This document shows positions 17,906-25,898 of a DNA stretch of 64,000 nucleotides, in pieces. Made by a program: the position numbers and the translations under genes. The number at the start of each line of letters is the position of its first letter. Position 1 is the stretch's first letter. The notes under the pieces were generated by a model, which worked only from the letters and a program-made list of their open reading frames with translations, was not told the origin of the DNA and searched no databases. The stretch is from Polaribacter vadi (GTDB lineage Bacteria; Bacteroidota; Bacteroidia; Flavobacteriales; Flavobacteriaceae), in NCBI RefSeq assembly GCF_018861005.1, contig NZ_JAHKQL010000037.1, positions 97,741 to 161,740 of the forward strand, written 5' to 3'.

Positions 17906-17952
17906 AAGCGCATTAGCCCAAAACAAATAGATTGTTAGAGCATAATGCGCTT
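17906..17952. terminator. Bidirectional hairpin between convergent HTH and DUF6266 genes
   Basis: AAGCGCATTA and its exact complement TAATGCGCTT are separated by a 27-base loop. It lies between two convergent stops, and a hairpin with different sequence occupies the same place in module 2 (51968-52014). Confidence 0.7.
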
Positions 17953-18002
17953 GTAATGGAGATAATACACTTTTAGGCAATCTCCTTTTTACCTCAACAT
18001 AT

Positions 18003-18644
18003 TTAAACCACGGTTAACGGGCCTAAATAAGTACTGGTAGCAGCGTAATTGGTGCCGTCTTTGTAAAAAGAGGCCCAAAGTTCTACCTCAAACCCTTCCA
18101 TAAACTGCGGTAAGGTAACACTAGCAGTCGTAGCATCTCTAGTAGCAATAGCTGTATTGCTATAAAACAAACCCAAGTCTGGTGCGTACACAACAGCCAT
18201 TAAAACATCGGTAGTAGTAGCTTTACCTTGGCCGCTGTTGTCAAGCCAGTTCAGATTTACAATTCGCCCAGTAGCAGCAGTAGCACTAGCGCCATCCAAA
18301 CCTCTTAAATCACCTTTGCTAATCAACACCTTTTCGTAATCCATTATCATACCTTGTGCCGTGCTTACCACTGCATTTTTAAGATGATAAGAAGTAGCCA
18401 AATTAGCGCGCGATTTATCGCCTTGCGAACTCCCAAAGTATGCACTTAAAATTGCCGTAATCGGACTCAAGAATGAAATGACTGTTTTAAATTTTGCACG
18501 TTGCAGCTCTTGTCTGTCAGTTGGGGTATACTTACCACGCTGAGGCAAACTGCGCATTACATTTTTACCTCGCCAACGCGTACCCACTACACTACCTACT
18601 TTACCAGAAAATCCTCCTAGAATCCCTTTTTCAAATGTTGCCAT
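18003..18644 (-). CDS. DUF6266 family protein, module 1
   Basis: This is a 213-residue protein of unknown function. The N-terminus 'MATFEKGILGGFSGKVGSVV' followed by 'GTRWRGKNVMRSLPQRG' is the signature of DUF6266, a Bacteroidota-specific family. There is no signal peptide or membrane segment. The C-terminal 80 residues alternate short beta strands and Thr/Ala-rich turns. The copy at 52057-52698 is about 80 percent identical by eye, while the DNA around it is much less conserved, so the protein is under selection. It is convergent with a small HTH gene in both modules. Confidence 0.88.
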   Translation of the reverse strand: MATFEKGILGGFSGKVGSVVGTRWRGKNVMRSLPQRGKYTPTDRQELQRAKFKTVISFLSPITAILSAYFGSSQGDKSRANLATSYHLKNAVVSTAQGMIMDYEKVLISKGDLRGLDGASATAATGRIVNLNWLDNSGQGKATTTDVLMAVVYAPDLGLFYSNTAIATRDATTASVTLPQFMEGFEVELWASFYKDGTNYAATSTYLGPLTVV

Positions 18645-18779
18645 AATTATATATGTTTTAAGTTAATATGCTGTAAAACTAAGGGCTAATCATCTAGTAA
18701 ACAAAAGCTTGTTAGCAATTAGCACAAACTAACACAAATAAGTGGGAGTACCTTTTTTTTGAATGCTAATAAAACAGCA

Positions 18780-18836
18780 AAACACACCATAACACATCAG
18801 AACACAAGTAGCTTACCTACAACACCTCAGTAACTT
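18780..18836. repeat. Phased 10-bp AACACA repeats upstream of DUF6266 (module 1)
   Basis: AACACACCAT, AACACATCAG and AACACAAGTA follow one another at a 10-base period, with further AACACAA units around 18725-18740. This helical phasing suggests several protein-binding sites. Module 2 has an analogous phased block at 52765-52855. Confidence 0.45.
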
Positions 18837-18875
18837 CTGGCGCACATTTCTCTTAATTATATAGGGTTTTGTTCG

Positions 18876-18959
18876 AGTTTGCTTCGGGTTTTGTTCGGGT
18901 ACAACTTGAGTGTATTTTTTTAAAATACATGCTATTCCGAAGAAAACCCGAAGCAAACT
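18876..18959. repeat. Long inverted repeat with TTCGG motifs (module 1 palindrome)
   Basis: Arms at 18876-18898 and 18937-18959 are complementary at 22 of 23 bases and contain GCTTCGGGTTTTGTTCGG. The 38-base centre itself holds a perfect 8-bp hairpin (TGTATTTT-TTT-AAAATACA). A homologous structure sits at the same place in module 2. No gene lies between 18645 and 19258. Confidence 0.8.
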
Positions 18960-19258
18960 GGGAGGAAACTAGAAGAGGGAATAGGTTGGTTTTTGAAAGT
19001 TGTTAAACTTATTGAAAATGAAATGGTAATGAAGAGAAATAATCTTTAACTTTAAATTAAAAAGATTGCTTTGTACTTCACAATGAAAAGTAAATTAGTA
19101 ACAATAACAGAATAGTCTTCCTAAAAAGGTATAACTCTAAGTATTGTTTTTTAAGAAGTAAATGTCAGTTTTATAGTATTTTAACTTTTAAAAATTACCT
19201 ATCAATAGGTATGTCTATTGCTGTATTTATTTCTATTTTAGTACAAATATTAATTATA

Positions 19259-20974
19259 ATGAAAAAAATATTTCTTTTACTATGCTTATTTTGGTTTGCT
19301 CTTTTAAATGCACAAAAAACAACCAATGAAAAAGAAAAGATATTTGAAACAAAATTAAAAGATGTTTTAGGGAAATATACTACTAGTAGTGAGTCTTTAG
19401 ATAAAAAGTTTAAAAAAAAGTCTCAAATAATAGAACCTATCTTACAAAACCAACGCCTTACTAAAGCTTTTAATCAAATAATTTTTAGTCATACAGATTT
19501 AGTGGATAATGCATCTGCTTTTGGTGTATCGCAAAATGAAGAAGGAACAACAGCTTCTATAAATTCTTATTTTCATTTAAAAGGTAAAAGTAGAAACCAA
19601 TTATTTTTAAAAGCAGGTATTAATTCGGTTAGTAGTAGTGGTATATTTAATTTATATGCGAGAGATGTTTGGAGAAGTAGTGTTGGTGGTAATATAGGAT
19701 TTATATGGAAAGTGTATGCAACAACTTTTACAAATGAAAATATACCAAAATTAGATTACAACCTTGTACTTAGAGATATTTACATAAGAGACAGTATTTT
19801 AAAAGATCTTACAGTAAATTATTGTTTAAAAAATTATCAAGATATAAGAAGTAAGTATGTCCAATTAAAAAAATATCCGCTAATAAAAGAATATAAAGAC
19901 AAAAAAGACCTTTTAATTGCTTACCTAAAAGTTTTAGAGAAAAACGAAACTTTTTACAAAGAATTAATAGGTAATAAAAAATTAAGAAATGCCGTACAAA
20001 GTCAAACACAAAAAAATAACAAAGACAAAGGTTTAAAGGAAGATAACGTTGATATTAAACTGGAGTTTGCTACATATTCTGATATTGAAAATAGAAATAA
20101 TGATAAAGTAATCGCAATTTTGTTAGAAAAGTTTTGGTCAGAAAAAAATGAATTAAATACTAATGAACAAGCTGGGATATTACAAAAAATAGCTAAAAAA
20201 ATTGGACTTAAAAAAGAAAAAAAAGATACAAAACTAGAAACTGAAATTAAAAAAGTGGCAGCAATATATGATGCTAAACATATAAAAAATACAGGTTATT
20301 CTTTTCATTGGCTAGATTTAAACACAACTTTAAATAATAATACTTTTGGATTTTCAGATAAAAAAGAAAATATACACAATGATATTAAAGATGATTTTGA
20401 TGCATATAAAGCAACAAAAACAGATATAAATAAATTAAAGGTTACAGTAGCTTTTAACTATAATTATACTTTTAATAAAACATGTGGAGTATTTTATTTA
20501 AAAGGAGGTCTACAATATAATTCTGGTTCCTTTTTAAATAGTAACCTGATTAGTGGTAAACCTCATATAGATAGTGCTAATACCACAAATCTGTTTTTAA
20601 TTAAAGATTATATAGATGATGAAGCACAAGAAGATATTTTAGGTGCATTCGATAATATTAAAGAAAACTTAAAGTTTGGTGCATTCAATTTTTATTCAGC
20701 ATATTATTTTGGTAAAAAGAAAACAATTGGTGTAAATTTAAGTGCTGTACATAGGTACTTAATTAATAAGCCAGAGCATACTTTTTATAAAAACAACTAT
20801 TCAATTTTTTTAGGCCCTATTTTTAGAAAAACAAAAGCAGATGATGATACTGGATTAACTTTTGGAATTGATATAGGATATGATAATGCTTTATATAGCA
20901 GAAATGCAAAAGACAACTTTGTAGCTAGAATACGAGTAGGTATTCCATTGAAACTTTACAATATTAACAAGTAA
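19259..20974 (+). CDS. Secreted protein, possible outer-membrane beta-barrel C-terminus
   Basis: Start 19259 gives a signal peptide (MKKIFLLLCLFWFALLNAQ); an in-frame ATG 48 bases upstream would precede it with an unusual hydrophobic tail. The 571-residue protein is Lys/Asn/Ile-rich. It has a beta-rich region after the signal, a helical Lys-rich middle (residues about 180-330), and a C-terminal part of alternating hydrophobic strands ending in 'FVARIRVGIPLKLYNINK', which resembles a beta-barrel with a terminal aromatic/hydrophobic strand. I recognise no family. It stands alone downstream of the DUF6266 module. Confidence 0.75.
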   Translation: MKKIFLLLCLFWFALLNAQKTTNEKEKIFETKLKDVLGKYTTSSESLDKKFKKKSQIIEPILQNQRLTKAFNQIIFSHTDLVDNASAFGVSQNEEGTTASINSYFHLKGKSRNQLFLKAGINSVSSSGIFNLYARDVWRSSVGGNIGFIWKVYATTFTNENIPKLDYNLVLRDIYIRDSILKDLTVNYCLKNYQDIRSKYVQLKKYPLIKEYKDKKDLLIAYLKVLEKNETFYKELIGNKKLRNAVQSQTQKNNKDKGLKEDNVDIKLEFATYSDIENRNNDKVIAILLEKFWSEKNELNTNEQAGILQKIAKKIGLKKEKKDTKLETEIKKVAAIYDAKHIKNTGYSFHWLDLNTTLNNNTFGFSDKKENIHNDIKDDFDAYKATKTDINKLKVTVAFNYNYTFNKTCGVFYLKGGLQYNSGSFLNSNLISGKPHIDSANTTNLFLIKDYIDDEAQEDILGAFDNIKENLKFGAFNFYSAYYFGKKKTIGVNLSAVHRYLINKPEHTFYKNNYSIFLGPIFRKTKADDDTGLTFGIDIGYDNALYSRNAKDNFVARIRVGIPLKLYNINK

Positions 20975-21028
20975 TTTTTTTAATTTTTTCTGGCCATAAA
21001 AAAAAAGGCTATTAAATAAATAATCACT

Positions 21029-21480
21029 AAAAACTATATTCCCTCTTTGTTTATGTGGTCAACTTAAACCCTGTTAGTTCGAGTTAATTTTACGATTGTA
21101 ATGAGAAAAATTAGTATCGAGAACTAGTTATGAATTAACTATGTTTTAATAAGATTTCTCCATAAAGTCGAAATGACAAAAATATGCGATCAGTTTGATG
21201 ATTAGCAAACTTTAAAAACTATGTTCCCTCTGTGTCTATGTGGTCAACCCAAACCTTTGTCAGTTCGAGTTAATTTTACGATTGTAATGAGAAAAATTAG
21301 TATCGAGAATTAGTTATTATTTAACTATGTTTTAATAAGATTTCTCCATAAAGTCGAAATGACAAAAATATGCGATCAATTTGATGATTAGTAAACTTTA
21401 AAAACATCTAACTTTAATAATTTTTTCACTAAAAACTATGTTCCCTCTCTGTCTATGTGGTCAACCTAAACCCCCTTTTA
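21029..21480. repeat. Three tandem intergenic repeats (about 185-217 bp) containing MITE-like palindromes
   Basis: The unit begins AAAAACTATGTTCCCTCT and repeats at 21029, 21214 and 21431 (third copy partial). Each full unit contains TTTGTCAGTTCGAG near its start and GTCGAAATGACAAA near its end, an imperfect inverted pair typical of small palindromic elements. A weaker relative (GAATTCTACGATTGAAATGA) is seen at about 22418. The 710 bases from 20975 to 21684 hold no gene. Confidence 0.8.
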
Positions 21481-21684
21481 GTTTCATGATAGGCAAACGA
21501 TGCATCCTTTAAAATTTTTAATCCAAAAAAACACTTCTATAAAAAACACCAATCTGTAGATAAAATTATAGCAAACGTCTATTCTCTTTTTTTAACTTTT
21601 ATTTAAAAGATATCTTTAAACTATTAATACAAAACAAGGTCTTAGTATTGATAAGAAAAGAAGTTTAATTTAAAAATTAAAATT

Positions 21685-22302
21685 ATGAAAGTAAGGATAT
21701 CAAAGTTTATTTTGCCTTCGTTATTAGTGTTGGCAATTAGTACACAAGCTAATGCACAATCAAGAAGAGATACAAATACTAAAAAAACAACTACAGTAAC
21801 CAAAAGAACAGTTACTACTAATAACAATACAAGAACAACAACATCAACAAAAAGAATACCTCGATCTACGGTTACGTATAAAAAATCATCGAGAAAAGTA
21901 GTTGCTGTAAGAAATGTACCTAACAAACGAGTAGTAAGTCACAGAGGTGTAGATTATTATTATGCTAACAATAGATATTATACCTATTCTAGAGGACGTT
22001 ATATAGCGATTGCACCAAAAGTAGGCTTTCGTATAAATACTTTACCTAGTAACCACAGAAGAATCCGTTTTAACAACAGAAACTATTATTACACAGAAGG
22101 TGTTTTTTACATACAAAGCAATGATGTTTATGAAGTGGTAGACCCAGAAATAGGTACCATAGTTTATGAATTACCAAATGAAGTAGAAAAAGTAGTAATA
22201 GACGGACAAACATATTATGAATTTGCCAATATACTTTACGAAAAAGTACAAGTAGATGGCATGAGAGCCTACGAAATAGTAGGTATTATAGAAATGAATT
22301 AA
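21685..22302 (+). CDS. DUF6515-like secreted protein
   Basis: This is a 205-residue protein with a signal peptide ending ANAQS. A Thr/Arg/Ser-rich low-complexity segment (residues 25-75) is followed by Tyr-rich repeats: 'GVDYYYANNRYYTYSRGRY', 'NRNYYYTEGVFYI' and 'GQTYYEFANILYEKV'. This pattern matches DUF6515, small periplasmic or surface beta proteins of unknown role. It is monocistronic, with a hairpin terminator 32 bases after the stop. Its promoter region has a degenerate duplicate about 970 bases downstream. Confidence 0.8.
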   Translation: MKVRISKFILPSLLVLAISTQANAQSRRDTNTKKTTTVTKRTVTTNNNTRTTTSTKRIPRSTVTYKKSSRKVVAVRNVPNKRVVSHRGVDYYYANNRYYTYSRGRYIAIAPKVGFRINTLPSNHRRIRFNNRNYYYTEGVFYIQSNDVYEVVDPEIGTIVYELPNEVEKVVIDGQTYYEFANILYEKVQVDGMRAYEIVGIIEMN

Positions 22303-22334
22303 GTATCAATTTGGTTGATTGGTTAGTGATTGAG

Positions 22335-22370
22335 GAGTGCATATAATATAAATTATATGTGCTCTTTTTT
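22335..22370 (+). terminator. Terminator of the DUF6515-like gene
   Basis: GAGTGCATATAAT pairs with ATTATATGTGCTC (two G-T wobbles) and is followed by TTTTTTATTTT. Confidence 0.8.
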
Positions 22371-22585
22371 ATTTTGGATCAACTGTAATGTATTTTGATA
22401 AAATGCTTACCATTTGAGTGAATTCTACGATTGAAATGATAAAAATCAGTACAAAAACATGTGTTTTTATGTTCTGTTTTTTTGAAATTCCTAAATTTAA
22501 TAATTATAGATATTTGATAATCAATATTATAAGGAATAGAAAAAGGTTCGTCTATATAAAACTTCTATTTGTAGACACTTACAAG

Positions 22586-22830
22586 GCATATATCTATTTT
22601 CTTTTTTTAACATTTATTTATAAACTATTTTAGAACTATTAATACAAATTGAGGTCTTAGTATTAATAAGAATTATAAGGGATATCTAAAAAGTAGTAAA
22701 ACACCCAATTATAAAAAGGGTAAAATAAAGCCTACTAAAAAGTAGGCTTATAAAATGAACTAATAGTAATTCAGTTGGGGGATTGAATAGTTAGAGTACA
22801 TATCTGTAAAATTTTATGTGCTCTTCTTTT
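22586..22830 (+). pseudogene. Relic of a duplicated DUF6515-like locus: 5' and 3' flanks without the coding part
   Basis: 22586-22666 repeats the upstream region of the DUF6515-like gene (CTATTNTCTTTTTTTAAC and later GAGGTCTTAGTATTAATAAG). 22790-22825 repeats its terminator (GAGTACATA ... TATGTGCTCTTCTTTTTTT). Only about 120 bases lie between, with no frame left, and they hold a hairpin AAGCCTACT-AAAA-AGTAGGCTT (22728-22749). The whole stretch 22303-22919 has no intact gene. Confidence 0.55.
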
Positions 22831-22919
22831 TTTAGCATACACTGCTGTAAACTTTTATTAATTACTACAATTAGATTATAATAACTGAATTTTTATAGAC
22901 AAAAACTTAAACAGATAAG

Positions 22920-23657
22920 TTATATATTAATCAAATAACTTTTTTGATATATTTTCTGATAAATGTCTTTACTAAACATATACAATTGAGCAGGTCTTTT
23001 AGAAACACCTACTTGTTTTTCATCTAAAGGAATAATGTATTTTTTGTTGATTACTTTACGTCTAAAATTACGATTGTCAATTTCTATATTTAAAATAGAT
23101 TCATACAAGTCTTGTACATCATTAATTGTAAATTTATCAGGCAATAATTCAAATATAATAGGTTCAGACAAACATTTAGTTTTTAAATCCTCATAAGCCT
23201 CTAAGATAATCTGTTTGTGATCAAAACCAATTTTAGGCAATTGATTTATAGGATGCCATTTTGCCTGGTAGGTATTGTTTGTTACATCTACATCTTCAGT
23301 TTTTAGTAAAAAGTAATAGGCAATAGTAACTGTTCTTACATTAAACTTTTGGTTTTCTACCCATATTAAATCTTTTTCATTATTCAGTCTATCAGGGTCT
23401 CCAAAAGCCTTAAATTGTTTCTTATATTGGCCAGTTAAACCCGTCAATTCTTTTAAAACTCTAGTTGCAGAATCATCTAAACTTTCATTTTCATAAACGT
23501 GGTATCCAGTAAGTACATAATCATCTACTAATGGAGTATTTGTTTTTTCATCTGCTAAAAAACGTTTAATTAATAATACGTTTAAGCTTTTTGTGTTGGT
23601 GTCAAAACCAAAAACTACACAATCTACAGATAAGTTTTGTATTAAGTTGTTCTTCAT
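22920..23657 (-). CDS. Nudix-type sugar regulator (NrtR/AraR-like)
   Basis: This is a 245-residue protein with an N-terminal Nudix domain and a C-terminal winged helix ('LYESILNIEIDNRNFRRKVINKKYI'). The Nudix box region reads 'ENESLDDSATRVLKELTGLTG', where the catalytic REUxEE pattern is degraded, as in Nudix-derived transcription factors that bind a ligand rather than hydrolyse it. In Bacteroidota such regulators control sugar operons (the arabinose regulator AraR is a known case). It is divergent from the polyol uptake operon and shares a promoter region with palindromes, so local regulation is likely. The effector is inferred to be a sugar or sugar phosphate. Confidence 0.85.
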   Translation of the reverse strand: MKNNLIQNLSVDCVVFGFDTNTKSLNVLLIKRFLADEKTNTPLVDDYVLTGYHVYENESLDDSATRVLKELTGLTGQYKKQFKAFGDPDRLNNEKDLIWVENQKFNVRTVTIAYYFLLKTEDVDVTNNTYQAKWHPINQLPKIGFDHKQIILEAYEDLKTKCLSEPIIFELLPDKFTINDVQDLYESILNIEIDNRNFRRKVINKKYIIPLDEKQVGVSKRPAQLYMFSKDIYQKIYQKSYLINI

Positions 23658-23698
23658 AAATCTCTTTTCAGTTACAAATTTACATAAAATATATTATT

Positions 23699-23715
23699 AA
23701 ACGTTATTATAACGT
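23699..23715. promoter_or_regulatory. Palindromic operator candidate 1 for the Nudix regulator
   Basis: ACGTTATTATAACGT is a near-perfect odd-centred palindrome, 43 bases upstream of the regulator start and in front of the divergent uptake operon. It shares the ACGTTATA half-site with the second candidate at 23849. Confidence 0.55.
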
Positions 23716-23848
23716 ATATAATATATTGTGCTATTTCTAGTTTTTATGGTGTGTTAGGTTAATATCGACTATATAATTGGTAATAAAATATATTTATTTT
23801 GTTAAAAACAGCTTTTTGTAAAAAATATTTTTATACATTTGAAAAATA

Positions 23849-23865
23849 AACGTAAAAATGACGTT
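23849..23865. promoter_or_regulatory. Palindromic operator candidate 2 for the Nudix regulator
   Basis: AACGTAAAAATGACGTT has inverted ACGT half-sites. It lies about 30 bases before the first start codon of the uptake operon, a place suited to repression. Confidence 0.45.
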
Positions 23866-23895
23866 ATATATTTTAATCTTACTAAAAACTACAAA

Positions 23896-24774
23896 ATGAA
23901 ATCTACATTACCATCTATTAAAGATAATTTTTACGCTGTAAGATATCACTTACAAATAAAAAAAGGAAAATATTTAGCAACTGTTTATTGTATGGTTTTA
24001 TTGTTTTTTACAAACTTATTAAACGGACAAAACACAGAAAACAACACAGACTACAAACCATTTAGTATTAGTGCACATGTAAAAAATATGCATACATGGC
24101 ATGGTTTTGTCGTACATCCAGGGGCATTATTTGCATCGAGTTTAGAATACAATTCTAAAAACAAGAAATTTACTTTTGGTTTTTGGGGTGGAGCAAGTTT
24201 TAGTCCTGTAGATGTAAACAATGTAAATACTGGCGAAAATATAAGTGCATATTATAAAGAGTTATCTATTTATACAAAATACCGATTTTCTGATCGATTT
24301 TTTATAGAAGCAGTAACACACAATAACTATACAGGAGTAGAGGAAAGAGGAGATAAATTAAGCTATTGGAGTTATGACAAAACACAAGGTTATAATTTTG
24401 TTGATGTAAACTTTGGTTATAATGTAACCCCAAATACCTTATTGTATTTAGCAACCATTATTAATGGTGGTTCTGGAGATTACGAAGTGCAAGCAGATGG
24501 TAGTTTAAAAGATTCTTGGACTCATTATTTTGAAATTAACAGTAAGGTTTGGCAAAATAAAACAGAAAGTTTATCACTTTTTGCTGGTGGTGCTTGGTCT
24601 TTTATTACTGATAAAACTTTTTACACTCAAAGCGCTGGAAACATTATTAATGTTGGGGCTACCTACAATAAACAATTGGCTATTAATAAGTACAAAATAC
24701 CTGTAGATTTAACTTTAATGTGGAACCCAGAACAAGAAAGAACAGTACTTCAGGTAGATATAACCTTATTTTAA
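23896..24774 (+). CDS. Outer-membrane porin-like beta-barrel, first gene of polyol operon
   Basis: Start 23896 (ATG) is preferred; a TTG at 23839 would swallow the operator-like palindrome. The N-terminus is unusually long before the hydrophobic signal (YCMVLLFFTNLLNG), so a start at about 23992 is also possible. The mature protein is made of amphipathic strands ('FTFGFWGGASFSPVD', 'YTKYRFSDRFFIEAV') and ends in 'RTVLQVDITLF', an aromatic terminal residue typical of barrels. As first gene of an ABC sugar operon it probably lets the polyol through the outer membrane. No named family is assigned. Confidence 0.75.
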   Translation: MKSTLPSIKDNFYAVRYHLQIKKGKYLATVYCMVLLFFTNLLNGQNTENNTDYKPFSISAHVKNMHTWHGFVVHPGALFASSLEYNSKNKKFTFGFWGGASFSPVDVNNVNTGENISAYYKELSIYTKYRFSDRFFIEAVTHNNYTGVEERGDKLSYWSYDKTQGYNFVDVNFGYNVTPNTLLYLATIINGGSGDYEVQADGSLKDSWTHYFEINSKVWQNKTESLSLFAGGAWSFITDKTFYTQSAGNIINVGATYNKQLAINKYKIPVDLTLMWNPEQERTVLQVDITLF

Positions 24775-24816
24775 AATAGATATTCTTAACTTTCATTCAA
24801 TAATAAACATCAAAAT

Positions 24817-25881
24817 ATGAAAACAAAATCTTTAATATTCAATTATTACAAACTAATAACACCAATTGCACTGCTGTTGTTTGTATTCAATTTTATAAGT
24901 TGTGCAGAACAATTAAATGATAAAGAAGCAACATCAACTTCATCAGAAGAAATAGGTGATGTTTTTAAAAGCGAAATCGATTTAACTGGTAAAAAAATTG
25001 GTTATTGTTCGCCTACATTAAATGCACCCTATTATCAAGCATTATGGCAAAGTATAAAAGCTACTACAGAAAAAAATGGCATGCAGTTTTTATCTGCAGA
25101 TGGCCAAGATGATATTAACAAACAAATTGCAGCTGTAGAAGATTTAATTACAAAAGGAGTAGATGCTTTGTTATTAAACCCTAAAGATCCTGATGCCCTA
25201 GTTGGGGTTACAAAAATGGCAAAAGCTGCTGGTATTCCTGTTTTTATTATAGATAGTTCTATAAACCCAGAAGCAGAATTTGTAACAACTATACAGTCTA
25301 ATAATTTAGCAAACGGAGAATTAGCAGGAGAGTGGTTGGCTAAAAAGTTTGGTAACAAACCTATGAATATTGCTTTATTAAGTGGTAATGCTGGTAACCC
25401 TGTTGGGCGTACTCGTAAACAAGGTTTATTACAAGGTATTACAGAAGAGCAGTTACGTACACAAGGTAAAATCAATTTAAATGTAAAAACCCAAGCGTAT
25501 ACAGAATGGTCTTATGCAGGTGGTTTAAAAGCCATGGAAGATATTTTAGTGGCTCACCCAGATGTAAATGTGGTTATTACAGAATCTGATGTATGTGTTT
25601 TAGGTGCAATTAAAGCAATTGCACAAGCAGGTAAAACTGATGATATTTTAATTGTTGCAGGTGCAGACGGACAAAAAGAAGCTATTAAATACATTATGGA
25701 AACTGATTTTTATGGTTGTACAGCCATGAATAGTCCTGTGCAGATTGGTAAAAATGCAGTAGAATATGCAGTTATGTATATGAATGGTAAAACTGATTTT
25801 GATAAAAAATCGTACACAGCACCTTTGTTAATTACCAAAGAAAATGCAGCTAAGTATTACAACCCAAATGCAATATTCTAA
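24817..25881 (+). CDS. Substrate-binding lipoprotein of a ribose-type sugar ABC transporter
   Basis: This is a 354-residue lipoprotein (signal ending FNFISCAEQ). The Peripla_BP_4 pattern is clear: 'GKKIGYCSPTLNAPYYQALWQSIKATTEKNG', 'QIAAVEDLITKGVDALLLNP', 'IALLSGNAGNPVGRTRKQG' and 'VNVVITESDVCVLGAIKAI'. It follows the outer-membrane protein and precedes the ATPase and permease genes by tens of bases, so it is the periplasmic binding component, tethered to the inner membrane. The neighbouring dehydrogenase suggests a polyol such as mannitol as ligand. Confidence 0.93.
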   Translation: MKTKSLIFNYYKLITPIALLLFVFNFISCAEQLNDKEATSTSSEEIGDVFKSEIDLTGKKIGYCSPTLNAPYYQALWQSIKATTEKNGMQFLSADGQDDINKQIAAVEDLITKGVDALLLNPKDPDALVGVTKMAKAAGIPVFIIDSSINPEAEFVTTIQSNNLANGELAGEWLAKKFGNKPMNIALLSGNAGNPVGRTRKQGLLQGITEEQLRTQGKINLNVKTQAYTEWSYAGGLKAMEDILVAHPDVNVVITESDVCVLGAIKAIAQAGKTDDILIVAGADGQKEAIKYIMETDFYGCTAMNSPVQIGKNAVEYAVMYMNGKTDFDKKSYTAPLLITKENAAKYYNPNAIF

Positions 25882-25898
25882 TTTTAAAAAGATTTAAC

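Noticed and set aside
17579..19000. HTH/DUF6266 modules as prophage remnants
   Set aside because: The HTH gene resembles an excisionase, but there is no integrase, terminase, capsid or lysis gene nearby, and att-like direct repeats were not seen.
21029..21480. CRISPR array
   Set aside because: Units are far too long (185-217 bp), only three in number and without constant short repeats or variable spacers.
23839..24774. Start of the porin-like gene at TTG 23839
   Set aside because: It would place the operator-like palindrome inside the gene and add a Lys/Asn-rich stretch before the signal sequence. ATG 23896 is better.
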